Source of the DNA: a virus
IMG/VR virus record: IMGVR_UViG_3300025759_000075
Coordinates: 1 to 64,000 of that record
Direction: 5' to 3' (one strand)
DNA: 64,000 nucleotides
The translations under genes and the position numbers were made by a program. Positions 14,780-23,708 of this stretch are shown here, piece after piece (the first letter of the stretch is position 1; each line of letters opens with the position of its first letter). A model generated the notes under the pieces. It did no database searches. It was not told the origin of the DNA and was given only the letters and a program-made list of their open reading frames with translations.

Positions 14780-15502
14780 ATGACGGTGCTTGCGGCCCTC
14801 CAAAAGGCTAGTATCAGGCTAGTGGGTCGCAAGCCCAATACGTTCTTTGGCGCCAAGGGTCAGTTCGAACTTGAATTGACCGACCTTGTTAACGAGGTGG
14901 CGCAGGACATTGCCCAGTATCAGGATTGGCAGGAACTTGTCCGCATAGGCACGGTGACGGGCGATGGCGTGGCAACCGATTTCGATCTGCCGACCGATTA
15001 CAGTCGCTTTCCCGTCAAGGGTGCCATTCAGGACTATACGAATTGGGCTTGGGGATATTTCCACTATCAGGACCTCGACACGTTCTTGTATGATGAAGCG
15101 CGCAACTTCAATGCACTGCCGGGTGGCTGGATCATCTACGGCAATTTGATGCGTTTCTCGCCTGCTCCTGCAACGGATGCGCAGGCCAAATTCCCTTACA
15201 TCACGAAGAACATCGTGCGGGATTTCTCAACCAACACGAAAGAGGAATTCACCGATGACCGCGATGAGTTCCTGCTGCCCGAACGCCTGCTGACGCTGGG
15301 CCTCGTGTGGAGGTGGAGGGAGAATAAGAAACTTGATTCCACTGGCGACCAAGAGGCATTCATCAAGGCTCTGGACGAATACGCTGCCAAGTCGGGCGGC
15401 CCTGTGGTTATCCGTCGCAATGGCGCCCGCGGTATCCCCGGTACGCATCCGGCCTATCCTTGGGAACTTGGACAGGGCGCTAACTACTGGCCCGTCGGCT
15501 GA
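14780..15502 (+). CDS. Head-to-tail adaptor (tail tubular A-like) protein
   Basis: 240 residues, same in copy B (55741). The helical N-terminus (ALQKASIRLVGRKP, then ELTDLVNEVAQDIAQYQDW) is followed by beta segments (FDLPTDYSRFPVKG, then DTFLYDEARNFNALPGGWIIYG). This matches podovirus adaptor proteins that sit between portal and nozzle. The stop of the previous gene and this ATG are adjacent (TAAATG). Confidence 0.7.
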   Translation: MTVLAALQKASIRLVGRKPNTFFGAKGQFELELTDLVNEVAQDIAQYQDWQELVRIGTVTGDGVATDFDLPTDYSRFPVKGAIQDYTNWAWGYFHYQDLDTFLYDEARNFNALPGGWIIYGNLMRFSPAPATDAQAKFPYITKNIVRDFSTNTKEEFTDDRDEFLLPERLLTLGLVWRWRENKKLDSTGDQEAFIKALDEYAAKSGGPVVIRRNGARGIPGTHPAYPWELGQGANYWPVG

Positions 15503-17415
15503 TGGTGTACGCACGCCGCCAGTCGCGGCCTAAGCCCCGCCAAGCCCAAACCCGTAAATGGCCCGCCCCTGTGGCCGGCTGGGTTTCCAACAGGATGCTT
15601 TCTGATCCCAAGTCGATCGAAGGCCCTGGCGCTGCGGTGTTGGACAACTTCTTCCCCCGTGCAACTGGTGTGGCCTTTCGCCGCGGGAAAGCACGTTACG
15701 CCACGCTTGAGAATGACACGCTGGATGTGCAGGCGCTGTTTACCTATGACAATGGCACAAATGAAAGCCTGTTTGCTGCCAATGCAAGCACGATCTATGA
15801 CATTTCGGATGTGATATTCCCTGAAGCGCTCGACATTACCGACGGCGATGGCGATGCACTGGTTGACGATCTGGGCAATATAATCGGATGGAGTTCGACC
15901 GAAGGACTGGACCGCGCCACTGGCTACACGTCGGGCGATTGGTCCGTTATCCAGTTTGCCACCACGGGCGGGATATTCCTTGTTGGCGTAAATGGATCGG
16001 ACATCGGCTTCATCTATGACGGGACCAACTTCTACCCGAACGTCGTGGGCGGCACGACACAGGTCAATTATGACGGCCTGACCGATGATTTCACGCCGGG
16101 CGAGGTTATTACGGGCGGCACAAGCGGGGCCACAGGCACGCTATGGCAGCAGAAGTCTGCGACCGATACGACGGGCCAACTGTTCCTGATCGATGTCACA
16201 GGCACATTTGAAGACGATGAAGAACTGACCGGCGCGACCACTGGCGTTGCTGATGTTATCGGTGATCCGGTAATTGCGGCTCCGGGCATGGATTTTGGCG
16301 CTTACACGTCTGCCGATATGTCTTTCGTGTGGTCCTACAAGAACCGCCTGTATTTCACCCAGAACGATAGCCTGACGGCTTGGTATCTGCCTGTCGATCA
16401 GATTGGCGGCACGGCAAGCGCGTTCCCTATGGGCGGCATTTTCGCCAATGGCGGCTATCTCATGTTCGGACAACGCTGGTCGCTTGAAGCGGGCGGGTCC
16501 GGCGGCCTTTCCGAACAGAACATCTTCGTGTCGTCTGAAGGCGAGGTCGCAATTTATCAGGGCACGTCACCCGATGAACCTTCAACGTGGTCGCTGGTGG
16601 GGGTCTATCGGATTGGAAACCCGCTCGGGAAACGCGCCTACCTTCGCGGCGGCGGTGACTTGGCCATCGCCACGTCTGTCGGTCTTGTTCCCTTGTCGAA
16701 GGCTATTTCGCTGGATGTGACTGCGCTCAACGTGGGCACGATCAGTTACAAGATCGCCGATGCATGGACTGAAGCCGTGCAACTGCGTGGACAGCAGAAC
16801 TGGCAGTGCATGATCTGGCCCGAAAAGAAATTGGCCGCGATTGCTTTGCCCGACATGATCGGCTCCAGCGATCCCGTCATGTTCATTTCGAACACTGAAA
16901 CAGGCGCATGGGCACGCTATACCAACTGGCAGGGACTTTCTCTGGCAGTGTTCCGCGGGCAACTTTATTTCGGATCCACGGGCGGCAAGGTATATCAGGC
17001 CGAGGTTGGCGGGCAGGACGACGGGGAAACCTATTCCGGTGCCGTTGTGCCGCTGTTCGATGACCTTGAGTTTTCGGCCGGTGCCAAGGTTGGCAAGATG
17101 GCCCGGGCTCGCGTGCGTGCCTCGACCGAGATCGTGGACAATGTTTCCCTGCTGGCCGATTACAACGTGGACCTTCCTCCCGCTCCCGATGCGACGGGCG
17201 TGTTCGCTTCCAACACTTGGGGCGCAGCCGTTTGGGGTGAGGCGACGTGGGGTGCTGCGGTGCCGAGCGTTATTAATCAGGAATGGCGATCGGCAGGGGC
17301 AGTGGGATATTCGATTGCGCCCTGCTACCAGGTGACCAGCGGAGCCCCTGCGCCTCTGGACGTAGAATTGATCGACATCGATATTCTCTACAACACGGCA
17401 GAGGCGGTGACTTGA
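15502..17415 (+). CDS. Tail nozzle (tail tubular B-like) protein
   Basis: 637 residues, beta-propeller-like throughout. The basic N-terminus (MVYARRQSRPKPRQAQTRKWPA) leads into MLSDPKSIEGPGAAVLDNFFP, typical of podovirus nozzle proteins. An inserted beta domain near residues 190-250 has the repeated pattern TGGTSGATGTL. It follows the adaptor with a one-base overlap. It forms the channel through which DNA and ejection proteins leave. Confidence 0.7.
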   Translation: MVYARRQSRPKPRQAQTRKWPAPVAGWVSNRMLSDPKSIEGPGAAVLDNFFPRATGVAFRRGKARYATLENDTLDVQALFTYDNGTNESLFAANASTIYDISDVIFPEALDITDGDGDALVDDLGNIIGWSSTEGLDRATGYTSGDWSVIQFATTGGIFLVGVNGSDIGFIYDGTNFYPNVVGGTTQVNYDGLTDDFTPGEVITGGTSGATGTLWQQKSATDTTGQLFLIDVTGTFEDDEELTGATTGVADVIGDPVIAAPGMDFGAYTSADMSFVWSYKNRLYFTQNDSLTAWYLPVDQIGGTASAFPMGGIFANGGYLMFGQRWSLEAGGSGGLSEQNIFVSSEGEVAIYQGTSPDEPSTWSLVGVYRIGNPLGKRAYLRGGGDLAIATSVGLVPLSKAISLDVTALNVGTISYKIADAWTEAVQLRGQQNWQCMIWPEKKLAAIALPDMIGSSDPVMFISNTETGAWARYTNWQGLSLAVFRGQLYFGSTGGKVYQAEVGGQDDGETYSGAVVPLFDDLEFSAGAKVGKMARARVRASTEIVDNVSLLADYNVDLPPAPDATGVFASNTWGAAVWGEATWGAAVPSVINQEWRSAGAVGYSIAPCYQVTSGAPAPLDVELIDIDILYNTAEAVT

Positions 17416-17816
17416 TCGTAACAGGCGACCACGTTGCCCAGTTCGTATCTCAACGGCTAGGCTTTGCTCTCTGTCCTCCCTTTACTGCACTCGGCCTTGA
17501 GCGCGATGGCGCATTGGTCGGCGGGGTCATTTTCAACCAGTTCGAAGGCGCGGACGTGCATGTCTCGGCAGCAGGGTCTTGCTGGACACGCGGCTTTTTG
17601 CGGGCGGTGGGGTCTTATGTGTTCGACCAGATGGGGTGCCTGCGCATGACATTCACGACCGAGCAACCCGATGTAGCGGAGTATGCCAAGCGGCTTGGCG
17701 GTGATGTGGAAGGCGTGCTTCGGGACCATTACGGGGAAGGCCGGGATGGCGTGATTATCGGGGTATTGCGAAAAGATTGGAAATTCGGTAACAAGAGGGC
17801 AACCGAGCGCGGCTGA
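17412..17816 (+). CDS. GNAT-like acetyltransferase-fold protein, TTG start
   Basis: 134 residues from TTG 17412, which overlaps the previous stop (TTGA). The same start and length occur in copy B (58376). The alternation ALGLERDGALVGGVIFN, a mid helix (WTRGFLRAVGSYVFDQ) and YAKRLGG is GNAT-like, but the acetyl-CoA loop is not classical. Phages of this type often carry such a protein in the tail cluster. It may modify a host or virion protein, or act only structurally. Confidence 0.6.
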   Translation: MIVTGDHVAQFVSQRLGFALCPPFTALGLERDGALVGGVIFNQFEGADVHVSAAGSCWTRGFLRAVGSYVFDQMGCLRMTFTTEQPDVAEYAKRLGGDVEGVLRDHYGEGRDGVIIGVLRKDWKFGNKRATERG

Positions 17817-17829
17817 ACCTTACTTCACG

Positions 17830-17851
17830 CGCTTTCCGTGAATGGAAAGCG
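17830..17851 (+). promoter_or_regulatory. Hairpin masking a ribosome site
   Basis: Perfect 8-base stem CGCTTTCC (17830-17837) with GGAAAGCG (17844-17851), loop GTGAAT. The 3' arm contains the only purine-rich ribosome site for the GTG at 17857. In copy B the arms are TGCTTCC and GGAAGCA at the same place, so pairing is kept while bases change. Confidence 0.6.
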
Positions 17852-17856
17852 AGCAA

Positions 17857-18675
17857 GTGAAGACACCTAAAGCGCCCCCTCCCCCGGATCCAGTAGCGAC
17901 AGCGCAGGCCCAAGCGGGCCTCAATCTGTCAACTGCCATCACGCAGCAGAACCTCAACATGACCGATCAGGTCAATCCTTGGGGAACGACAAGCTACACG
18001 CAGAACGGCAACACGCGATTCCAGGATAGCTTCGGGAATTGGGTGGAGGTTCCACGCTACACCCAGACAACCGAGTTTTCTCCCGAACAGCAGGCGATCT
18101 TCGACAAGTCGCAGGCTGCACAGACGAACCTTGCCGGTATCGCACAGGAACAGTCTGGCCGCGTGTCGGAAGCCTTGGCTGATCCGTTCTCTTTCAACAA
18201 TCAGGACGCAGCAGATTGGGCCTATGACCTTAGCCAGTCTCGCATTGCCCCGCAACAGGCGCAGCAGGAAGCGGCTCTCCGCGACAGGCTGATCAATCAG
18301 GGTATCCGCCCGGGCACAACTGCTTGGGATGCGGAGATGGGCCGTCAGACGCAGGGCTTCAACGACCAGAACAACCAGCTTGCCCTTACGGGTCGCAATC
18401 AGGCATTTTCGGAAGCCCTCGCAACGCGCAATCAGCCGCTTAATGAGTTGTCCGCGCTGCTCTCCGGGTCGCAAGTGTCGAACCCCGCCCAGATGTCTGG
18501 CGCCACTCCACAGGTCGGCGTCGGCGGTGTGGACTATTCCGGTATGGTCCAGAACAACTACAACAACCAGATGCAGCAGTATAATGCGCAGATGCAGAAC
18601 CGCGGCGGTATGCTGGGAGGACTGTTCGGGCTTGCAGGTTCCTTGGGTGGGGCCGCTATTCGAGGAGGTTTCTGA
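17857..18675 (+). CDS. Putative ejection (internal virion) protein 1
   Basis: 272 residues from GTG 17857. An ATG at 17842 adds five codons but lies in the hairpin loop, and the GTG reading (MKTPKAPPPPDP) aligns with copy B read from TTG 58818, again 272 residues. The protein is Gln/Asn-rich with a Pro-rich start, an YNNQMQQYNAQMQN segment and a C-terminal glycine zipper (GGMLGGLFGLAGSLGGAAI) suited to membrane insertion. Its position after the nozzle and before the transglycosylase fits a pilot protein. Confidence 0.55.
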   Translation: MKTPKAPPPPDPVATAQAQAGLNLSTAITQQNLNMTDQVNPWGTTSYTQNGNTRFQDSFGNWVEVPRYTQTTEFSPEQQAIFDKSQAAQTNLAGIAQEQSGRVSEALADPFSFNNQDAADWAYDLSQSRIAPQQAQQEAALRDRLINQGIRPGTTAWDAEMGRQTQGFNDQNNQLALTGRNQAFSEALATRNQPLNELSALLSGSQVSNPAQMSGATPQVGVGGVDYSGMVQNNYNNQMQQYNAQMQNRGGMLGGLFGLAGSLGGAAIRGGF

Positions 18676-19376
18676 TGATCCTCCCCCAAGCAGCAATGGC
18701 CGCAGTCGATCCGGTTGCACAGGCTCTTGCGCCGCCTGAAGCCTTCGTCTGGGGGCACGGCGGGCTCAAGATGACCCCGCAACAGGCCATGATGCAGCGG
18801 GAGCGCGGTATCGCCCGATCGCAAGGTGACTTTTCGCCTATCCAGAATTGGACGCAGGGCTTGGGCCGTGTGGCCGAGAATGTGCTTGGCGCCCTTGAGG
18901 CACGCAAGGCGGATAAGGCTCTTGCTGCAGGTGCGGAAGCCGATCGAGGGCTTGCAGAGGCTATCGCTGCTGGAGGTGTGGATGATGCCACCATTGCCCG
19001 GGCGCTGATGGATCCGAATGTGGGTCAGGGCGTGCGCGAATTCGCGGGCATGGAATATGCGGCACGTAGGCCAAAGGCGGCGGCTCCTACCAACATCGAA
19101 AAGCTTATGATCTCGCGCGGCATTCAGCCCGGTTCGCCGGAATGGAATCGCACGCTTGACGCGGCCCTGCAGAACGAAACCGATCCGTTCGTGACGTTCC
19201 AGGGTCCGACCTATGGTTATACCGGCAGGCAATCTGGTCTTGCCGCTGCAATGCAGGGAGGAGGTGGTCCGGTATCTGGAGCGCAGCCGGGTGGTGAGCC
19301 CCCGGCAGTGCTTCCCCCTGACTTTGACTTCGGGGAAGGAGGTCAGGCGTCCGCGCCTGATCCCTTTCGGCGCTAG
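18675..19376 (+). CDS. Putative ejection/structural protein 2
   Basis: 233 residues. The ATG overlaps the previous TGA. The N-terminal 130 residues (LKMTPQQAMMQRERGIARSQ, then WTQGLGRVAENVLGALEARKADKAL) are conserved with copy B (59636, 254 residues), the C-terminal Gly/Pro-rich part is not. It is placed within the presumed ejection-protein group. No enzymatic motif. Confidence 0.5.
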   Translation: MILPQAAMAAVDPVAQALAPPEAFVWGHGGLKMTPQQAMMQRERGIARSQGDFSPIQNWTQGLGRVAENVLGALEARKADKALAAGAEADRGLAEAIAAGGVDDATIARALMDPNVGQGVREFAGMEYAARRPKAAAPTNIEKLMISRGIQPGSPEWNRTLDAALQNETDPFVTFQGPTYGYTGRQSGLAAAMQGGGGPVSGAQPGGEPPAVLPPDFDFGEGGQASAPDPFRR

Positions 19377-19383
19377 CGGCTCA

Positions 19384-19755
19384 ATGCTTGATAACATCAC
19401 CGCTCAGACCGAGAGCAACAACCGCAACTATGCCAACGGCCGGCCTGTGACCTCGCCTGCGGGGGCTATGTTCGCCATGCAGGTTATGCCTGCGACTGCG
19501 CGTGACCCCGGGTTTGGGTTGCGCCCCGCCAATCCGAGTGATGCAAACGACATGAACCGCCTTGGCCGTGAATATCGCGCCAAGATGGAGCAGCGCTACG
19601 GCGGCGATCTTAGCAAGATGTGGGGAGCCTATAACGCAGGGCCGGGGCGTGTAGACGATCTCATTCGCCAATACGGCAATGATTGGCTAAGGTATGCCCC
19701 CGCTGAAACTCGCAATTATGTGTCCAAAAACATTCGCGCTCTAAGGGGCAAGTAA
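19384..19755 (+). CDS. Virion-associated lytic transglycosylase
   Basis: 123 residues, a single SLT-type domain. The catalytic Glu is in QTESNNRNY, followed by GAMFAMQVMPATARDP and the AYNAGPGRV motif, all diagnostic of lysozyme-like transglycosylases. It has no signal peptide, so it probably rides in the virion and opens peptidoglycan during DNA entry. ATG 19384 corresponds to copy B ATG 60408. The stop overlaps the next ATG. Confidence 0.85.
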   Translation: MLDNITAQTESNNRNYANGRPVTSPAGAMFAMQVMPATARDPGFGLRPANPSDANDMNRLGREYRAKMEQRYGGDLSKMWGAYNAGPGRVDDLIRQYGNDWLRYAPAETRNYVSKNIRALRGK

Positions 19756-22556
19756 TGCCGACAAAGACTTATCAGGGCTACACCTACGAACAGCAGGCAG
19801 ACGGCAGCTGGGCGCGCATTGGTTCCGCTTCCGCACAGGGCGCGGTGTTCCAGACCAATCCGAACGCCTCTGCCGAACAGGCGCGCGAAGATGAGCGCCT
19901 GCGCAATGAGCGTCGGCGTCTGCAGATCACCGAAGACAATGCAATGCGCCAAGCGGAAAAGGACCGTATTGCGTTAGACAAGGATTCGGCTGAAGTCGCT
20001 CAGAAGGATAAAGAATCGGCAGCCTTGGAGGCTGCGCAGCGCGCACAGGTTCGCGAGACTGCGGCCACCATGCGCACGGTCATCGAGAAAGCCAAGCAGG
20101 CTAAGGCGCGGTCTAACGACTGGTTTGCCACAGGGTTTGGCGCAGAGACGGCTTTGGGGATAGGTGGTAGCGCAGCGCAGGATGTGCGTGAACTTCTGGC
20201 GCCGATAAAAGCCAATCAGGCATTCACGACTTTGCAGAAGATGCGTGAGGCTTCGCCTACTGGCGGTGCTTTGGGTGCGGTTTCCGAACGTGAACTGGCA
20301 TTGCTACAAAGCACGATCACAGGTCTTGAGCAGACGCAATCTGATGCGCAATTCCAATATGCGATGGATGAAGTTGTCCAGCGCTACACCCGCGCGCTTG
20401 CTGCGCTTGAAGATTCGGACAGGTATTACCGCGAGAACGGCTCGCTTGAAGGATATGTCGGGCCTTCGGAAGAATACCTTAACAGCTACAACCCGAGCGA
20501 TCCCAAGCCCGCCACTGCAGCAGGACAGGGTGCTACACAGACAAGCCTAGAACTGCCGCAGGAATACCAGGATCGGCACGCGGCCTATCTGCGCGAGAAC
20601 TGGGGCAACATCACGCCCGACGGCTATGCGCAATTCCGTGCGGGGCTCGATAACCAATTCTCAGACGTGGCATCGCCTAATATCGAAGCCTATCGCGACA
20701 TTGTTCCTGCCCTCAACCAGATGGCGGCGGAAGGCCAACCTCCTGAAGCGGCCGGACAAGTTCCGCCTGCGGTGCGCGATCTCTCGGGCAGCGAACAAGC
20801 GGTAAACGATTTCGTCACAAGCCCGTTCGGCACCGGCGCCACATCAGCGATCAACAGCGCCACGTTCGGCATTCCTGATGCTTTGGCTGGCCGGCGCCTT
20901 CAGGCTGCGCAGGAACTCAACCCCAAATCTGCCTTTGCCGGTGACTTCTTGGGTGGCGCTGTAGGCTCCGCTCTAGGGGGCACAGGACTTGCGGCAGCTG
21001 GTGTAGGGCGTGCGGCACCTTTCCTTGGCGATGCGCTCTACGGGACCACATACGGCGCTCTGAGTGATGAAGACCCTGTAACGGGCGCCCTGATCGGTCT
21101 GGGTTCGTCTATCGTGGGCGATCAGGTGGGCAAGTATGCGGGGCGCGGCATCAATTCGCTTCGCGCTCCTGAAAATGCACTGAGTGAAGGCCAGCAGGCT
21201 ATCACGCAGACTGTTCGCCAAGCGGATAATCAGGACGTCATTGCGCAGGCTTTAATGCAGGCGCGCGATCTTGGTGTGCCGATGACGCTGGCCGATGCTT
21301 CGCCGGAACTGCAGTCTCTTGCCGGTTCCGCTGCTCGTTTCTCGCCTACCACGGCCGGCACGGCGCGCTCGGTCATGGCAACCCGCAATCAAGGGCAAAT
21401 CGATCGACTGGCTGAAGCGGTGGCGCGCGACCTTGGCCCTGTCGAGAACATCCCGCAGCGCAGCGCCGACCTGATGCAGCAGGCTCGCACGAATGCAGGG
21501 CCGTTGTATGACGCGGCCTATTCAGCCCCGGGCGCTGAGATGGTGGACCTTGGCGACCTTGCTGACCGTCCGACCTTTGAAGCGGCCTTGCGTGAGGCAT
21601 ATAACGAGGTCCTTGATGAAGGTCTGGATCCGTCTGCAGTTGGATTGCAGGGTGTTGGCGATAGTGTAGTGCTGGCTCAACCGTCATGGCAGGCCCTCGA
21701 CTATGCCAAGCGTGGGCTCGACAATATCATTGAATCGAACACTGATATTTCAGGCAAGGTTTCTCCTGCGGGCCGCCGTGCGTTGCAGATGAAGAATGAC
21801 CTTCTTTCCCGCATGGATGCCGCAAACCCGGATTATGCTGCTGCCCGTCAGGCTTTCGCAGGACCAGCGCAAGAGCGCGCGTTTATGCAGCGCGGGACAG
21901 AGGCCTACAACACCCGCCCTGATCAGCTTGGCGTCGATACTGCTAACCTGACGCCCGAACAGCGCCAGCAGATGCAGCTTGGCTTTCAATCGGAAGTAAT
22001 GGGCCGTGCGGGCAACCTTCGCGGAAACACAAATCCATGGGGGCAATTGAACACGCCAAACATGGAAGGGCGCATGGGGGCACTCTATGGCGAAGATGCA
22101 GACATTGCCCGTTTACTGACGCAGCGCGACCTTGAATTGCAACTGGCCGGCAGCGCCAATCGTCTGATTGGTAATAGCGCCACGGCCGAGCGCGAGATTG
22201 CCGACGAGTTCTTCAAGAAACGGAACGGCATGGGAGGCGATGTCGCTATGGGTATTGTCGAGACAGGCGCTCTAGGTGGTCCTTGGCTGACTGTCGGCAA
22301 GGGCATTGCTGACCGTGTATTCAAGGACAAGCGCGAAGCCGCGGCTGCTGCTGCCAATCGTTCGCTTGCCGATGACCTTGGCCCGCTCTTGCTCGATCAG
22401 AACCCGCAAGGGGCGGTTGATTCCCTGTCGTCCATGATGGCACAGGATGCTGAGTATCGCGCTATCGTGGAAGCGCTGACCAATCAGGGCGATAAGTGGG
22501 GCCGCCGGGCTGGAATGGGCCTTAGCACTGCAACTACGGACAGGATTGCTTACTAA
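19755..22556 (+). CDS. Large internal virion (DNA ejection) protein
   Basis: 933 residues. An N-terminal coiled coil (about residues 40-110) is followed by a conserved phage segment (ATGFGAETALGIGG, then LQKMREASPTGGALGAVSERELALLQ), a glycine-rich hydrophobic region (GDFLGGAVGSALGGTGLAAAGVG) and a helical C-terminus. The size, single copy and place behind the transglycosylase match podovirus ejection proteins that form the trans-envelope conduit. Copy B (60782, 918 residues) is collinear. Confidence 0.7.
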   Translation: MPTKTYQGYTYEQQADGSWARIGSASAQGAVFQTNPNASAEQAREDERLRNERRRLQITEDNAMRQAEKDRIALDKDSAEVAQKDKESAALEAAQRAQVRETAATMRTVIEKAKQAKARSNDWFATGFGAETALGIGGSAAQDVRELLAPIKANQAFTTLQKMREASPTGGALGAVSERELALLQSTITGLEQTQSDAQFQYAMDEVVQRYTRALAALEDSDRYYRENGSLEGYVGPSEEYLNSYNPSDPKPATAAGQGATQTSLELPQEYQDRHAAYLRENWGNITPDGYAQFRAGLDNQFSDVASPNIEAYRDIVPALNQMAAEGQPPEAAGQVPPAVRDLSGSEQAVNDFVTSPFGTGATSAINSATFGIPDALAGRRLQAAQELNPKSAFAGDFLGGAVGSALGGTGLAAAGVGRAAPFLGDALYGTTYGALSDEDPVTGALIGLGSSIVGDQVGKYAGRGINSLRAPENALSEGQQAITQTVRQADNQDVIAQALMQARDLGVPMTLADASPELQSLAGSAARFSPTTAGTARSVMATRNQGQIDRLAEAVARDLGPVENIPQRSADLMQQARTNAGPLYDAAYSAPGAEMVDLGDLADRPTFEAALREAYNEVLDEGLDPSAVGLQGVGDSVVLAQPSWQALDYAKRGLDNIIESNTDISGKVSPAGRRALQMKNDLLSRMDAANPDYAAARQAFAGPAQERAFMQRGTEAYNTRPDQLGVDTANLTPEQRQQMQLGFQSEVMGRAGNLRGNTNPWGQLNTPNMEGRMGALYGEDADIARLLTQRDLELQLAGSANRLIGNSATAEREIADEFFKKRNGMGGDVAMGIVETGALGGPWLTVGKGIADRVFKDKREAAAAAANRSLADDLGPLLLDQNPQGAVDSLSSMMAQDAEYRAIVEALTNQGDKWGRRAGMGLSTATTDRIAY

Positions 22557-22819
22557 GCGAAGGCGTTAAGAACGGCGACAATTCCAAGCGCCGCCACCGC
22601 CCAAGGCACAAGCATGAATTCCATTCGATCGGATGCCGCCCGATAGCCTGCGAGAAACGCTAGCTGGCGATCCTTCTGGCGGTATGTCTTGGAGGCTTGC
22701 TCAAGGGCTTTGCGCTCATGGCGTGACCTTAGATATTTCTCGGAATCCAGTTCGCTGAACCGTGCGCGCTGCAGTTCCTGCTCAATCTGCGCAATGGTGT
22801 GTTTCGGAGCCGGTTCCAT
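22553..22819 (-). CDS. Small membrane protein, antisense within the late cluster
   Basis: 88 residues. A charged coiled N-terminal region (AQIEQELQRARFSELDSEKYLRSRH) is followed by one C-terminal membrane segment (LVPWAVAALGIVAVLNAF). It reads against all neighbours and its end overlaps the ejection-protein stop by four bases. Copy B keeps the gene, orientation and topology at 63515-63778 with strong sequence drift. It may have its own promoter in the gap before the tail-fibre gene. Function unknown. Confidence 0.7.
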   Translation of the reverse strand: MEPAPKHTIAQIEQELQRARFSELDSEKYLRSRHERKALEQASKTYRQKDRQLAFLAGYRAASDRMEFMLVPWAVAALGIVAVLNAFA

Positions 22820-22871
22820 GCCCCTATTGCTAGCACACCGCCTTTGATGTAACAAGCACATGAGAAATTGC

Positions 22872-22913
22872 GCGGTTGAATTTACCTCACGCGCTTGTGT
22901 TCCAACGCAAGCG
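22872..22913 (+). promoter_or_regulatory. Repeated late-gene leader element with hairpin
   Basis: GCGGTTGAA, TTT, ACCTCACGCG, then a stem CGCTTG (22892-22897) and CAAGCG (22908-22913). The same block begins at 17809 and at 63823 in copy B, with a degenerate version at 58774. It precedes the GGAG and GTG start of the tail-collar gene. Confidence 0.5.
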
Positions 22914-22924
22914 GAGTTTGGCCT

Positions 22925-23707
22925 GTGCCAAGAGATTCAAACGGCGACTATGATCTTCCCCCGGGTAGTATAGTCAATACTGGGGATGACGTTCTTCCCA
23001 GCCAGCACAATCCACCCCTGCAAGACCTGGCGCAAGCCATGGGCAATTCCCTCGACCGCGACGGTAAGGGCGGGATGCGTGCCGATCTACCGATGAATGG
23101 CAACAAGATCACCGACGTTGCACCGGGGACCAATCCCACGGACGTGGCGACGGTAAGCCAGATCGTAGGTGGTTCGAATATTCCTATCGGCGTGGTGGTG
23201 GACTTTTGGGGCTCAACTCCCCCTGAAAACTATCTGTTCGCCGCGGGGCAAGAGGTCAGCCGTTCGACGTATGCTGCCCTGTTTGCCGTTATCGGAACAA
23301 ATGCAGGCGCAGGGGACGGTTCCACGACATTCAATCTTCCCGATTACCGCGGCAGGATCGGTGCTGGACGTGAAAGCATGGCTACACCTGCCACGACGCG
23401 CCTCAACACACTGTCATCGTCTACCTTGGGGGCGGCAGGTGGTGCCCAGACGCACACTCTGACTGAAGCGCAGATGCCAGCGCACAATCACTCGGTTACA
23501 GATCCCGGCCACACGCATTCCTATCAGCGCGCCACGGTACAGGGCAATGTCGGCGCGGAAGGGGGTATCACTTCTTCGACCACTGTCACTTCTGCCAGCA
23601 CGGTCAGCGCCACAACCGGCATTACCATCGCCAGCAAGGGCGGCGGCGAAGCGCACAACAACGTGCAGCCTACTATCATTTGCAATAAAATTATCAGGAT
23701 AGCATAG
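22925..23707 (+). CDS. Tail collar domain protein (tail fibre/hub)
   Basis: 260 residues from GTG 22925, supported by the matching GTG in copy B (63876). The N-terminal about 90 residues (DYDLPPGSIVNTGDD, then QHNPPLQDLAQAM) probably attach to the tail. Residues about 95-170 form a phage tail-collar domain (WGSTPPENYLFAAGQEVSRSTY, then TTFNLPDYRGRIGAG, described in parts). The C-terminus has the QMPAHNHSV and NVQPTIICNKII motifs of collar fibres. It is likely part of the receptor-binding apparatus. Confidence 0.75.
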   Translation: MPRDSNGDYDLPPGSIVNTGDDVLPSQHNPPLQDLAQAMGNSLDRDGKGGMRADLPMNGNKITDVAPGTNPTDVATVSQIVGGSNIPIGVVVDFWGSTPPENYLFAAGQEVSRSTYAALFAVIGTNAGAGDGSTTFNLPDYRGRIGAGRESMATPATTRLNTLSSSTLGAAGGAQTHTLTEAQMPAHNHSVTDPGHTHSYQRATVQGNVGAEGGITSSTTVTSASTVSATTGITIASKGGGEAHNNVQPTIICNKIIRIA

Positions 23708-23708
23708 C

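Noticed and set aside
17283-17411. Longer ATG start for the GNAT-like gene at 17283
   Set aside because: It would overlap the nozzle gene by 130 bases. TTG 17412 with the TTGA overlap is identical in copy B and gives equal lengths.
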